DNA of 64,000 nt from NCBI GenBank assembly GCA_964006375.1, contig OZ023266.1, positions 64,401,446 to 64,465,445 on the forward strand, written 5' to 3'. Under the pieces are notes generated by a model. The model did not search any database and was not told where the DNA came from. It was given only the letters and a program-made list of their open reading frames with translations. The position numbers were made by a program, and so were the translations under genes. The stretch is from Tillus elongatus (lineage: Eukaryota > Arthropoda > Insecta > Coleoptera > Cleridae). Position 1 is the first letter of the stretch; each line of letters opens with the position of its first letter. Positions 36,620 through 48,842 of this stretch are shown here, one piece after another.

Positions 36620-36620
<1 letters not shown>
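36130..36620 (-). repeat. TA-hub left arm and associated repeat
   Basis: Contains GACCCCGTATATGGGTTTTT and GCGCTCATTTGAA of the left arm. From 36270 it matches the 6590-6830 block (AGCATCAG, GGGTCTA, TTTTGACGTTT phrases). Confidence 0.65.

Positions 36621-36621
<1 letters not shown>

Positions 36622-36710
<89 letters not shown>
36622..36710. repeat. (TA)n microsatellite
   Basis: Abuts the left terminal repeat of the element at 36711. Confidence 0.97.
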
Positions 36711-36714
<4 letters not shown>

Positions 36715-37688
36715 GCGGCAAAATTATGGAATAAATTCTCTAACATTTAAGCGATTTGCGTTTTGACGAAATGCTCGGACGCATCATCTATAATTTCCAA
36801 GAACACCAATTTTTGGATAACATTTATGTTTCTCCCACTCCTGTTTTCAAATATGACGTGGTGGACAAACGGGGATTGTTATCAACCCCGGTTTTTTTTT
36901 TACATTTTGATAGATCATTGAATTATCTACACGGTACCATCAACATTTGGATACCTCACATTGTTAAATTTTCGAATGAAAGTCACTTAAAGAGTGGAAA
37001 ACAATATCTCTAGATATTTAAAACAGCAAGCAAAATATAACGAATAAGAAAAGATTATTTGCTGTAAATGAGATGTTGAAAATTGTATTCACAAGTAGGT
37101 AATAATCAATAATACAGAAGAATCAGGCGTACGTTATTCTTAATAACATATCTCTCTCGAATGTTAATTAAGTATGGAACCTTCCAGTAAAACCCAACGT
37201 ATAGAAAATGTAATTCTTGATGGATGCCGTTATAAAACCAGAACACAGCAAGAAGTGTGAATTTTGTTAATGCGAAATATCCAGATAGACGTATCAACCA
37301 ATCCACTGTGAGTAAAATCGAGAAGAAATTCAGAGAAACTGGACATGTTAAACACATGCAAAATGCAGGATGTCCTAAGAAAATTGTGACAACGTAAAAC
37401 TTGATATTTTATTAAGTGTGAGTGAGAATCCGCATCCCGATCAACTGCAGCAGACTACGAACTTTTATGGTACAGAACGGAAAATTGAATGGTCTATCAA
37501 AATAAAATAACAAGTTGTCATTTAAAAAAAAATCGGTGATGTCATGTTTGAAGAGCAGGTATGGGAGAAAAGTACATTTTATCCAAAAATGTGTGTTTTT
37601 GAAAACGAGAGTTTTTGACTCCGAGCATTTCTTCAAAGCACTTCGCTCAAATTTTAATGAATTTATTCCATAGTTTTGCCACTCACTG
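36711..37688 (+). mobile_element. Mariner-like element C, short and degenerate
   Basis: Ends GTGAGCGGCAAAATTATGGA and its complement TCCATAGTTTTGCCACTCAC, flanked by TATA on both sides. The inverted similarity continues about 70 bp inward (ATGCTCGGA both sides). A transposase N-terminus remains. Confidence 0.85.
37168..37470 (+). pseudogene. Mariner-like transposase C, N-terminal remnant
   Basis: Pieces in shifting frames read NAKYPDRRINQSTVSKIEKK and FRETGHVKHMQNAGCPKK, the HTH and linker of this transposase group. The catalytic domain is deleted. Confidence 0.7.
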
Positions 37689-37689
37689 T

Positions 37690-38324
37690 ATATATTTTTC
37701 ATATGTGTATAATTATCGCGGTTTGCCTGACACATTTGATTGCGATTTTCCTCAGCTATATGGTTATTCTTATCGCAAATGTGTTGAGCGTTATATGATT
37801 TATCAATATTATCTGTAATATCAATATCAATAATATCTGTAATATCAAATTATCAATAGTATCTGTAGTATCAATAATATCTCAGTTGCGCAAAAAGTTC
37901 TTTAAACCTAGTTTTAATTGATTATGTTTTCCGTACATGTCACAATACTTACACTCGCTTTCATATATTTTCGACATTTCTGTAGTTTTATCTTTTCCTT
38001 TAGGTTATCTAGAAAGTTTTTCAATTATTATTTTTTTGTAGAAATGTGAGCTGTAAATTAGCTTTCTTAGAAATACGGTTAAAATCTCTCGTGATTCATG
38101 ATTAAATTGGTAAACAGACAACGTTTCTGTCCATTTTATTTTTCTGAAAGTCGTAGATTCTGTTAACATTTTCTTTGTTTTATGTTTATTGGCCAATTTA
38201 TCTACTAGGCAGACATAGACCATTATATTGAGTTACGTTTTTATGTATTCCGGTTCTGTGTTGTATCTATCTTTATTTAACCGAAAATATATAAACCAAT
38301 ACCAATCCAAACTAAAATAAATTT
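37690..38324. other. unassigned stretch with a short imperfect TATC-rich repeat
   Basis: 37800-37882 holds several units of the type AATATCTGTAATATCAAT. No gene recognised in the rest. Confidence 0.45.

Positions 38325-39020
<696 letters not shown>

Positions 39021-39095
<75 letters not shown>
39021..39095. repeat. (TA)n core, right of the solo LTR
   Basis: Same tract as 38481-38576. Confidence 0.97.
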
Positions 39096-39097
<2 letters not shown>

Positions 39098-39415
39098 TAT
39101 CACACCGATAACTCAAAAAATAATAAGCCGATTTTGATAAAATTTGGCACGTACCTTCCTTTTATAAGTAGTTTGGATAGGTTCGTTAACCAGGAAAATC
39201 GAACGAGGTTTTCCGGGAACATTTTGGGTTTTCTTTCGGAAAACATGAAAGCTATGGTAATCAAATTTGGTACACAAGTTTATGACATTAAAAGGAAATT
39301 ATGTACCAAAATTTAGATTTATATGTCACAGGAAAAAGTAAAAAAAAATTTGATGCCAGATCATTTCTATGAAAATTCACTACCATAACGCACTTGCTGC
39401 GTGCAAACTTTTTTT
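39096..39415 (+). repeat. TA-hub right arm, downstream half
   Basis: GTATCACACCGATAACTC start and a CATAACGCACTTGCTGCGTG end block with a T run, completing the copy begun at 38325. Confidence 0.85.
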
Positions 39416-40030
39416 AGTCATCATATCGACACGCCTTAAAAATGGAGTGTGTTCTGGATTCGACTTTAGGGTTTGTTTTTCTTTGCATTTACATTCACTT
39501 ATAATATTTCGGCGCCTTAATTTAGAAGCAGCTGTATGTTCTTAATCAAAAAGAAAGCATTATATGTTGACCTCTAAACACAATGAAGTAATTTCTTGTT
39601 TACAGAAATCGCAAAGATAACACAAAATTTATTTATATCCTGGAGTGTTTCAGTCAAGACTTGGTTATTTACCATATCTACTTTGCAGTCCTTAATCTTC
39701 CAAGAATAATATTTTCGCTTAAAGTAGCTTAGCAGTTGGCTTATGTCTATCTAGTTGATGACTTTGAAAGTATATAATTGAATTGTTTTTGTAGGAATTT
39801 TAAAAAATAAAGCTAAGCTTTTAGTAGCCGTGAAGAGATGTTTGTACGCACTAATTATCTGATTTAAAAATAAACACATTTCGATATTGTATCCAAAACG
39901 TTTTGTTCGAAACTACTTTTTTAAGCTTAATAGGTTAGGTTAGGTTAGATTGTGAGTGGTCCATATCGGTCCCTCCACCGCGACCATAAGGTCTATAGTA
40001 ATAACTAGGAGCAGTAGCATCCGTACTTCA

Positions 40031-40032
<2 letters not shown>
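39416..40032. other. unassigned stretch with a short telomere-like motif
   Basis: AGGTTAGGTTAGGTTAG at 39932-39948 is about three units of the insect telomere repeat TTAGG. Nothing else recognised. Confidence 0.5.

Positions 40033-40114
<82 letters not shown>
40033..40114. repeat. (TA)n microsatellite
   Basis: Uninterrupted tract; the nearest annotated sequence on the right is a mariner-like remnant. Confidence 0.97.
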
Positions 40115-40116
<2 letters not shown>

Positions 40117-40399
40117 TGTCTATGAAGTAACGCACAAATTCAATAAAATTGAAAGTGACCATTATTAAGGACAAAACAAACTTATAAATATAAATATCTC
40201 ACCCCTATCGTTATACCTCTTAAAGGGGTAGCTACGCCTTCGAAATTTTGAAATTGGATGGTGGGTTGTGTGGTACATGTTTTCAAACTAATCCAATTCA
40301 GCAACACCAATTGTTTGTAGGAATAAAATACAGTGCGTAATAACATTTTTATCATCAGTAATACCTAACACAAGTAGAAGCCTATAAAGAATTACGTAG

Positions 40400-40775
40400 T
40401 CCGGTTTCATCTAATCAAATTTCGAAATGCCCGTCTTCTTGTGCCTGACAATCTCACAGCCGATCAACAAATTCTTGTTGGACTCTATTTATAATCGCTG
40501 GAGAAATATTGGTACATTCATTAATAATTGTTGTTTTTAATTCGTCGATATTGTTTTCGATCTGTTTAACTTCTGAATACCACATTCTTCAAATGACCAC
40601 TACCAAAAAAATCTAAGGGAGTTAAGTCAGGTGCTCTTACTGGCCACTCGATTGAACCACGCCTGCCAATCCATCTATTGGGAAATTTTTGAACCAACTT
40701 TAGCACGGGAAGATGATCATTTAAAGATTGCGGGTTTACGGAACAGAGTGTGCACAACATTGTCGATTGCAAATG
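40400..40775 (-). pseudogene. Mariner-like transposase remnant, C-terminal part
   Basis: The minus strand reads FPNRWIGRRGSIEWPVRAPD and LTPLDFF (third catalytic Asp), then GSGHLKNVVFRS where the family has LWGHLK. After a frameshift it reads DCQAQEDGHFEILIR, the family ending. Confidence 0.75.
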
Positions 40776-40834
40776 CTTGGTTAATAGTGTTATAACAAAG
40801 AGTCTCTATGACAACGATATATCACAGAACACGC
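40776..40834 (+). pseudogene. Tc1-like remnant, left piece, cut by provirus 2
   Basis: Reads NSVITKSLYDNDISQNT, like the end of the Tc1 DNA-binding region. It would continue at 48843 once the provirus and one CACGC are removed. Short, so tentative. Confidence 0.4.
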
Positions 40835-41177
40835 GAGTTATGATTGCACCACCCGGTATACTACACACACCAAGGCTACTGTCAGCACATATGGGTACGT
40901 TGCGCTACACCGGCTTTTCCGTCGACTCAGCGTCCGGTTGAAGTGCAGCGACATTACCGAGGGGAAATTGATCAGCAATTAATAGTCTATAAATATATGT
41001 CGAACATTAATATTCAACAGTTAGTCTTTGCCATCCAGCCTTAATGGTATTAGATTACTCATATGTATTTTATTGTAATTTTTATATTATTTAAATTTTA
41101 ATATATATATCGTTGTACTGTAACTTCAAGTAAATAAATTTAACTTTATGAAGTTCAATTGAAGTACAACTCTAAGT
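40835..41177 (+). repeat. Provirus 2 5' LTR
   Basis: Starts GAGTTATGATTGCACC, where the 3' copy has GAGTTATGGTTGCACC, the only difference seen. A TATA-like CTATAAATAT lies near position 150 of the LTR, and an AAATAAATTTAAC could serve polyadenylation. Ends CTCTAAGT. Confidence 0.93.
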
Positions 41178-41191
41178 GGCGCAGTCGTTAG
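41177..41191 (+). other. Provirus 2 primer-binding site
   Basis: TGGCGCAGTCGTTAG starts at the last base of the LTR. TGGCGCAGTCG is the tRNA-Ser-type site known from 17.6/297-like elements. Confidence 0.8.
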
Positions 41192-41462
41192 TATGAGTTT
41201 AGTGCCCTTTTGACAAAAATCGCAAAAGTCCGCACTTCGATTTTTATCGTTAAAAACTCAGAACCAGCTTCAAAGTCAACAAAGAACAGCATCGTCCAAG
41301 TTGATAAAAATAATTTAAGTAACTTTCAATTAAAAATACAGTGAGTGCGCGAGCGATCATAAGAGAAAATAAGGTTTGATACGGAACTTCTGCCTACGAA
41401 GTTGTCTGCCTTATTCGCTGTATCTTATGATGAACAGAAATCGTCTTCATCTTCACATTGGC

Positions 41463-41468
41463 GTAAGT
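41463..41468 (+). other. Provirus 2 leader splice donor
   Basis: GGC followed by GTAAGT, about 285 nt after the LTR. Two adjacent ATGs at 41427 and 41430 precede it. Their phase at this donor (remainder 0) does not match the env acceptor at 46750/46751 (needs remainder 2), so either another donor is used or the copy has drifted. Confidence 0.5.
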
Positions 41469-41594
41469 GCTTTCATTGTTCCTTTGAATTTCCTTGTCCT
41501 ACCTTAATCTAAAATCGATTAAAGTTAGAAGCAAATATTACGGGAAATATTAATTAAAATTTTACCCAAATTTAAATTATTGATTAATAAATTA

Positions 41595-42935
41595 ATGTCA
41601 GACTCTGAAACAGAGACAGTTGACAATTTTAATAATAAAGTAAAAATAAATTTAGCACCTCCCAAACTTATAGTAACAGAGAAAAATACAATAAGCTCAA
41701 ATAACAATCAAATTATGGCAAATCAATTACAAAATTATCACATTAATGCTATTCCCGCATACGATGGGGACCAGCATACTTTAGCTTTATTTATTTCAGC
41801 GTGTGAAAATTTTCTCACTTCATTTGTTGATAGAACAAATGATGACAATCCAAATAACCAATGGATGCTTAGAATAGTAATAAGTAAATTAGAAGGTAGA
41901 GCTAGAACATTGATAGGTAGTAGGGAAGATGCCACAAATTGGCCTCGTATTAAACAATTATTGCAACAATACTTCGGCGACCAGAGAGACGAAGACTGTT
42001 TAGCTAGGGACCTCTTGCTCTTAAAGCCAGACCCTAGAGAAACCCCATACCAATTCGGTATGAGAATACAAGACTCACGTAGTCTTTTAGCTTCAAAAGT
42101 AAGACTAACAACTGCAAACGAAGCATTTCGTTTAATTAAAAATGAATTTTACGATAAAGTGGCACTGAAAACCTATTTACATGGTTTGAGTGGTCAACTA
42201 GGGTTAGCAGTTAGGCTACAAAACCCGACTAATCTAGAACACGCTATGTCGCTTGTTCTAGAAGAAGAGAATTTTCAATATGGAGAAAAACAAATGAAAT
42301 ATCTCCACAATCAATCCACAAATTTTAAAAACTCAAATGTACCAAATAAACAACCTCAATACATACAGAATCAGCAAAATAATAGAAATAACGTTCCGCA
42401 TTTTACGCACCCCCGACAATTCCATAACCAACCCACATACAGAAAGCCCTTAAATTTACGTAATCAGCCCCCACAACAGCTGACACAAAACGTATTCAGA
42501 CCAAATCCAAATTTCAGACCAAACTATAGGCCAACACCTATGGAGGTATCTGCAAAAAATTCCTCGATACATACACGTCCCAATCCAAATTTTAGACAAC
42601 ATTTCCAGCCCGAACCTATGGAAACGTCATCTAGAAATTTCAATACTCATCCGAGAGGTCCTAACGGGCCTAACGCACAGTCATCACCTACCCAATTATA
42701 CCATCAAGAGGTTCAACATGAATTTAAATCAGACAACCCTGTTTATGACGAATCTTATGAAAATTATCCTTCAGAAACACACTCTTATACAATTCCTGAA
42801 GATGACGCTCGTTACTTTGACGAAACGAATCATGAAACGTACGAAGAAGAAACTAGACCTGAAGCAGCTTTTGAACAAACAGATAACATCGAACAAAATT
42901 TTATTCAGGTTATCGAACTAAACAAAAAAATATAG
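41595..42935 (+). CDS. gag: Gag-like polyprotein, provirus 2
   Basis: 446 codons from the first ATG (the frame is open slightly further upstream without an ATG). Capsid-like first half with IPAYDGDQHTLALFISACE and LLQQYFGDQRDEDCLARDLL, clearly alike in plan to the gag of provirus 1. The second half is rich in Asn, Gln and Pro with NFRPNYRPTPMEV and NFRQHFQPEPMET repeats, then an acidic tail. No zinc knuckle. No break seen. The pol frame is open from 42887 and overlaps the gag end in -1. Confidence 0.92.
   Translation: MSDSETETVDNFNNKVKINLAPPKLIVTEKNTISSNNNQIMANQLQNYHINAIPAYDGDQHTLALFISACENFLTSFVDRTNDDNPNNQWMLRIVISKLEGRARTLIGSREDATNWPRIKQLLQQYFGDQRDEDCLARDLLLLKPDPRETPYQFGMRIQDSRSLLASKVRLTTANEAFRLIKNEFYDKVALKTYLHGLSGQLGLAVRLQNPTNLEHAMSLVLEEENFQYGEKQMKYLHNQSTNFKNSNVPNKQPQYIQNQQNNRNNVPHFTHPRQFHNQPTYRKPLNLRNQPPQQLTQNVFRPNPNFRPNYRPTPMEVSAKNSSIHTRPNPNFRQHFQPEPMETSSRNFNTHPRGPNGPNAQSSPTQLYHQEVQHEFKSDNPVYDESYENYPSETHSYTIPEDDARYFDETNHETYEEETRPEAAFEQTDNIEQNFIQVIELNKKI
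42896..42902 (+). other. Candidate -1 ribosomal frameshift site, gag-pol of provirus 2
   Basis: AAATTTT stands in frame as A AAT TTT, a standard X XXY YYZ slippery heptamer, 31 nt before the gag stop codon and within the gag/pol overlap (42887-42935). Same place as GGATTTT in provirus 1. Confidence 0.7.
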
Positions 42936-42964
42936 TACAGATAAATTCTGTAAACCACCCTAAA

Positions 42965-44659
42965 TTGCCTTATATACTGGTCGAAATCAACCCCTCATTT
43001 CAAATGCGACTTATGCTTGACACCGGTTCGATGAAATCGCTGTTATGTGAAAATATTGCCCATAATTTTTATTCCAAATTTATAGAGCATGAAAAATTTC
43101 AAATTAAATCTGTTCACCAAACCAGTTTTCATAATGAAATTCTAAAAATTCCTCTACCAAGTATATTTAAAACAGGCAGAGCTAAATTTAAATTCTATGT
43201 ATTTAACATTAATAATCAATATCATGGGTTAATTGGTACTGACCTTCTCAAACAACTGGGAGCTAAAATAGATTTTTATAATAGGAAATTGGTAACGAAG
43301 CATACATGCATTCCCTTGTATTTACCATGTGACGACGACATACATCGCGAATGTAACTCGAAACCACAAGAATTAAATAACATAATACTGCCTGCGAGAT
43401 GTGAAACAATAGTCAAACTTCCTATAGACTGTAGTTCCAACATAGGCATAATAAATAATATAAAACTCGAGTCAGGTGTAATTATTCCTGCATCTATCGT
43501 GACAGTTTCAAATGGCCAGGCTATAACCTCTATAGTGAATAGTAATGAAAATCCCGTACAGCTGATTATACATAAAGCTATTTATGCAGAACCTGTTTCA
43601 ACTAACGAATTAAATTCCATTCATCATAACAAAGATATCGACTTAGAAAACATAGATGGTACTGCTGATGAAATTGACAAATTACAAATTCAAAATTTAA
43701 ACAGATTAAGACTTGATCACACTAATGACGAAGAACGAGACATGATAGAAAACTTATGTTACGAGTACAGAGACATATTTTATTGCGACGGTGTCCCATT
43801 ATCATTTTCTAATCAAGTTAAACATAGTATTAGGTTATCTAATCCTAACCCAGTATTTGTTAAGCCATATCGATTACCTGAAGCTCAAAAGCAAGAAGTC
43901 AAAAGACAAATTGACGACTTGTTAAGACAAAAAATTATTCAGCCATCTTCCAGCCCGTGGAATAGCCCTGTCCTGATTGTTAACAAAAAATCAGATGCCA
44001 GTGGCAAACAAAAATTTCGCATGGTCATAGACTATAGACGTCTTAATGAACAAACTATTGGTGATAAGTATCCCTTACCCAATATTTCGGAAATATTGGA
44101 TAAATTAGGTCGTAGCCAGTATTATACCACTTTAGACTTAGCCTCAGGATATCATCAAATTGAAATGAATCCTGAAGATATGGAAAAAACTGCCTTCAGC
44201 TCTGAAGGGGGGCACTATATGTACAGGCGTATGCCATTCGGGTTGAAGGGAGCGCCTAGTACCTTTCAAAGGGCTATGGATAATATCCTTAGGGGTATTC
44301 AAAATGAAAAATGTTTTACCTACCTTGATGACATCATAATTTTCAGTACTTCTTTGCAAGAACACATAGAAAGGTTGACAAATGTATTCGAAAGGTTAAG
44401 AAAGGCTAATTTAAAAATACAGCTTGACAAGAGTGAATTTTTAAAAAAGGAAGTAGCCTACCTCGGGCACATTATCACGTCCGAAGGCGTAAAACCAAAT
44501 CCTGATAAAGTAAAGGCTGTAAGAGAATTCCCCATACCTAAAACAAGAAAAGAGATCAAAGGATTTCTAGGTCTTGTAGGGTACTACCGAAAATTTATTA
44601 AAGACTTCGGTAAATTAACAAAACCATTGACTCGATGCTTAAAAAAAATGCAACTATAG
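42965..44659 (+). pseudogene. pol: Pol, first part (protease and reverse transcriptase), provirus 2
   Basis: The frame is open from 42887 and would be entered by -1 shift from gag. Protease with LMLDTGSM; reverse transcriptase with LDLASGYHQIEMN, MPFGLKGAPSTFQ and the catalytic box YLDD in TYLDDIIIFS; the connection GFLGLVGYYRKFIKDFGK follows. It stops at 44657-44659 just after a run of eight A (44641-44648), where the continuing frame is -1. A break between RT and RNase H is not a place where these elements shift frame, so this is most likely a one-base slip, or a sequencing error in the homopolymer. All RT residues are intact. Confidence 0.88.
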
Positions 44660-46788
44660 TTCATGATAGTAGTTTTATAGAAGCTTTCGAAACATGCAAA
44701 AATATATTAATGAATGACCCCGTATTACAATACCCTGATTTCACAAAACCCTTTATACTCACTACGGATGCTTCCAATGTAGCCCTTGGAGCTGTCCTTT
44801 CTCAAGGGTCAGTAGGTAATGATAAGCCTATTAGTTATGCTTCTCGTACCCTCAATGAAACAGAGCAGAGATACTCCACCATTGAACGGGAACTTCTTTC
44901 TATTGTTTGGGCCACCAAATACTTCCGCCCCTATCTTTATGGCCGTAAGTTCTATATATATACTGACCACAGGCCTTTAGTATGGCTTATGCAACTAAAG
45001 GAACCCAATTCAAAATTAACACGTTGGCTTTTAAAACTCGAGGAATATGACTATGAAATAATTTATAAAAAAGGGTCTCTAAACTGCAACGCAGATTCCT
45101 TGTCCCGCATCCAAGTTCATGCTTTAGAGGATGCAGAAATTTCATCAATCGCTAATAATTTTGATGAGGACGAAAGACCTCTCCAAGATTTACAAAGGCA
45201 GCTCAACACCCCAAATTTTGATGACGTTGTGCAACCAACTGAACCCGAATATATTCCGCCAATGAGCCCTCCAGAACTCTCTTTTATTCCAGTAGAAATT
45301 CCTAGCACCTCAAGCAACACTATTCCACCTATAAGCCGAACAGACAAAACAACACTTGAACAAAATAACGACTTACGAGACAGTGATCATTCACAAGTAA
45401 ATGTAGAACCAAAAATAGGTATTCAGATATCAGATGTTCCTATAGAAAAACAACTAAACCAATATTATATATCTCCCGTACATAATAATCCAAGACCAGT
45501 AAAACAACTAAAGGTTAACAATCAAAATAAATATTTGGTGCTAATCCCGAGAAATGATAATCGACAAGCAATCATAAATTTTCTAAAGGAATATACTACA
45601 ATAGGCAAAAGGTATTACTTTAATTTCGAAACAGAAAAATTATACCAAGATTTCTGTTCAGTGTATGTGGAAATATTTAACAACAATGCACCCATTATTA
45701 TCAGTTGCCCCAAGCATCGTCTGCCCTTAGCCGACGATGAAGAGATTAACGAGGTAATTAGAAATTATCACGAGGGAAAAACTAACCATAGAGGTATAAT
45801 AGAAACTATAAAACAAATATCCAACAAGTATTACTTTCAAAAAATGCGTGAAAAAATAACGGCTTATATTAATGAATGTGAAATTTGCAAGCGAGCCAAG
45901 TACGATAGAAATCCACCCAATATACCCTTAATGCTAACAGACACCCCTAGTAAACCCTTTCAGGTTATACATGCTGACACCTTTATAATAGAAAATCAAG
46001 TATTCTTAACAATCATTGATACTTTCTCAAAATTAGGGACAGCAATACCTATAAGTAGTAAGAATCCGGTAGAAACTGCTAATGCATTCATACAGTATTT
46101 TACGTACTATGGCACACCCGAACACATCATTATGGACAGTGGAACCGAATTTCGAACGGAAATCATCCAAAATCTTTTAGAGCTTCACAAAATTAAAATT
46201 CATTTTACTACACCTAAAAATCCAAATTCTAACGGTCCCATTGAAAGACTACACTCAACACTAATTGAACACGTTCGAATATTACGACAAACGTACACTA
46301 AAGACCCCATAAAATATTTAATGAACTACGCCCTTCTGGCATACAACTCAACTATACATACATCTACAAATCACACCCCCTTAGAAATAACCTTTGGACA
46401 CACCTCTAATAGGGATATTTTCGATATAAATGATCATGAAAAGCTATTACAAGATTATCTAATATCGCACAAAAATAAATTAAAAATATTATATGAAAAG
46501 GTGAAAGAATTAATAGAGAAAAATAAGCTTCGCTCCATTTCTAACGCTAATAATAGAACCAATGATACCGACTTATTTAGAGATCAAACACATGTATATA
46601 CAAAAGTAGACAAACGAAACAAGAATAACCCTAAATTTGACGGCCCCTACGAGGTTGTAAGCATATCTGACAAAAATATAATGACTTTAAGAAAAAACAA
46701 AAAATTGTCTAAACGTCATTTACGAAATCTAAAACGACCTAATGTTTCAGGTCCATCTTCCTTATCCAAACCCAAGGACAAAGAATAA
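44635..46788 (+). pseudogene. pol: Pol, second part (RNase H and integrase), provirus 2
   Basis: Continues pol in the -1 frame from the A8 run. RNase H with LTTDASNVALGAVLSQ, STIERELLSIVWA and YTDHRPLVWL; a variable Pro/Ser linker; the integrase HHCC finger with NYHEGKTNHRG and CEICKRAKYDRNP; and an integrase core with its acidic residues in HADTF, MDSGTEF and GPIERLHS. The C-terminal domain includes KNNPKFDGPYEVVSI. 717 codons counted from an internal ATG that is probably not a real start. The end overlaps the env frame. Confidence 0.9.
46738..46750 (+). other. Candidate env splice acceptor, provirus 2
   Basis: CCTAATGTTTCAG within the end of pol. The env frame is open from 46743 and continues past it. 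Confidence 0.5.
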
Positions 46789-47966
46789 CATTAGACAAGA
46801 TCAATGACAACCCCGGACTATTATCAATTAACATGGGCAAAATGCAAAATTCCATTGACAAATGGACCATTATTCGAGTAATCCCTTTAACACCACTTCT
46901 CAATGGGTTTCGTTCCATAGATAAACAGTCCCAAGATATCCATGACATTATTCACAATTCCACACATTCTAATCTTTATCAAAACGAGATACAAAATTAC
47001 CAAAATATCCTTTCCCATCAAATTGTGGAGACACAAAAAATATTTAACCAAATTATACCCTCTAATAATAATCGTAATAAAAGAGGACTAGTTAATGCTG
47101 TAGGTACAATCATAAAGACCTTAACAGGCAACATGGACGCAGACGATGCAGAACGTTATGATACGGCAATTTCTCAATTAACATCAAATCAAGACAAAAT
47201 TAAAACAATAGTTGATAATCAAATCATGTTAACAGAACAGGCCATAGAAAAATTTGATAAAACCATATCCTCGGTCATTTTAAACCAAAATAAAATTGAG
47301 GAACGTTTGCAGTTGATCACTTTAGGTTTCGAACAGGAAAAAATTAATAACGAACACATAATGCGTCTGCAGATGGTGTATATACAATTGATTACAGAAA
47401 TCATTAATATTAAAAGCATTTTAAGCACATTAGTTAACGCAATAACTTTTGCAAGATTAGAAACAATGCATCCATCCATATTAGAACCTGAAGACTTACT
47501 AATAGAACTTAAAAGAATTGAGAGTTTTGTAACCAATCTCCCCTATAAGCTTGATGCAAATAATGTAGCTTTATACGAGGAGGTGTCAATAATTAAGTGT
47601 TACTACAAAAATTATACTTTAGTGTTTGCTATTGAAATTCCATTAGTAGAATCTAAACATTATAACTATTACCACCTTTATGCATTTCCTGTGAAACAAG
47701 GTCCTAGTCAAAATTATACCGTCATCATCCCTCAATCCAAATACCTAGCCCTTAACGATGAAAGCTATAACTTACAAAACACACTATGCCAAGAAGTCAG
47801 CCCTGGAGACTACTTATGCAGAGGTCAAACGATGAATCAGATCAGTAATAGCAGCCCTTGTGAAGTCCAATTGGTCAAGTTCACCACCAGATACGAATCT
47901 TGCGAACACCACCCAGTCAACATACAGCAGATGAAGAGCCAGAAGATAAGTGCAACAAATGGATAA
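46751..47966 (+). pseudogene. env: Envelope glycoprotein (env), first part, provirus 2
   Basis: F-type envelope protein. Upstream of the first ATG (46833) the frame carries the family's early block LDKINDNPGLL, so the true start lies in a spliced leader exon. Furin-type site RNKR at about 47072-47083, followed by GLVNAVGTIIKTLTGNMD, then a long heptad-rich region. The frame runs out at 47966, while the continuing Cys-rich part is in the -1 frame from about 47900. A one-base indel between 47900 and 47960 is the simplest reason. Confidence 0.87.
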
Positions 47967-48469
47967 TGGTATTCCCCCGTGAAAGTACAGCACACCAACG
48001 ATGCCGTAGCCGACAAGAAACCACAAATCTAGAAGGAAGCTATTTGGTTCAAATCCCCGAAGGATGTCAAATGACAGTAAATAAGCAAATGTTCTCCCCA
48101 TCTCACAATGAGATAGTATCTACCTACCACATCCAACTACCCAAGTTGAAGCTTACCAACTTTCAGCTACAAGAGGTAGTAAATACAGCCCCAATCCAAT
48201 TAGAATCAATAGATCTGGATGAATTACAAAAAACAAAGCATCAACTACAACACCAACGGTCATTATTGAATGCAGTTCAACATCCGAAAGTAAGCCTGTC
48301 TACTAGCATCTGGACCATCCTGTTGTACGTGATTGTTGCCCTGATAGCAGTCTATGCTTTATGGAGACTAAGAAAACCAACCAAAGAACCAAGATCCAAC
48401 ACCAACCAACAACAACAAAGATGCCCCATGGAAGAAATCCCCCTGGAGAATATCACTTTGAAAATTTAG
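47900..48469 (+). pseudogene. env: Envelope glycoprotein (env), C-terminal part, provirus 2
   Basis: The -1 frame continues env with CNKWIMVFPRES, GSYLVQIPEGCQ, a stalk region and a membrane segment (SIWTILLYVIVALIAVYAL, about 48303-48360) followed by a basic then acidic tail. It stops before the LTR, unlike env of provirus 1, which ends inside the LTR. The upstream ATG is not a real start. Confidence 0.85.
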
Positions 48470-48490
48470 CTTCCCTAAATTTTCTATCTG

Positions 48491-48499
48491 GCCCCGGAG
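48491..48499 (+). other. Provirus 2 polypurine tract
   Basis: GCCCCGGAG next to the 3' LTR; only its last part is purine-rich, so a weaker tract than in provirus 1. Confidence 0.5.
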
Positions 48500-48842
48500 G
48501 AGTTATGGTTGCACCACCCGGTATACTACACACACCAAGGCTACTGTCAGCACATATGGGTACGTTGCGCTACACCGGCTTTTCCGTCGACTCAGCGTCC
48601 GGTTGAAGTGCAGCGACATTACCGAGGGGAAATTGATCAGCAATTAATAGTCTATAAATATATGTCGAACATTAATATTCAACAGTTAGTCTTTGCCATC
48701 CAGCCTTAATGGTATTAGATTACTCATATGTATTTTATTGTAATTTTTATATTATTTAAATTTTAATATATATATCGTTGTACTGTAACTTCAAGTAAAT
48801 AAATTTAACTTTATGAAGTTCAATTGAAGTACAACTCTAAGT
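48500..48842 (+). repeat. Provirus 2 3' LTR
   Basis: 343 bp, one base different from the 5' copy, followed by CACGC. Confidence 0.93.

Larger units (their letters stand above)
40835..48842 (+). mobile_element. Provirus 2: errantivirus-type LTR element with frame breaks
   Basis: 8,008 bp with the same plan as provirus 1 but a different family: the LTRs are unrelated, and the genes are alike in order and motifs but well diverged. The LTRs are 343 bp each and differ by one base that I can find. CACGC stands directly on both sides (40830-40834, 48843-48847) and is the candidate target duplication. Gag is open, pol has a -1 break in an A8 run and env has a break in its C-terminal third. Young by LTR identity, yet not competent as read. 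Confidence 0.92.

Noticed and set aside
44635..44659. Programmed frameshift at the A8 run of provirus 2 pol
   Set aside because: These elements shift between gag and pol, not between RT and RNase H; a slip mutation or sequencing error is simpler.
41427..46751. A spliced env start for provirus 2 by the same scheme as provirus 1
   Set aside because: The visible ATGs and donor are out of phase with the acceptor; left open rather than forced.
46833..46835. ATG at 46833 as the env start of provirus 2
   Set aside because: Conserved env sequence (LDKINDNPGLL) lies upstream in the same frame.
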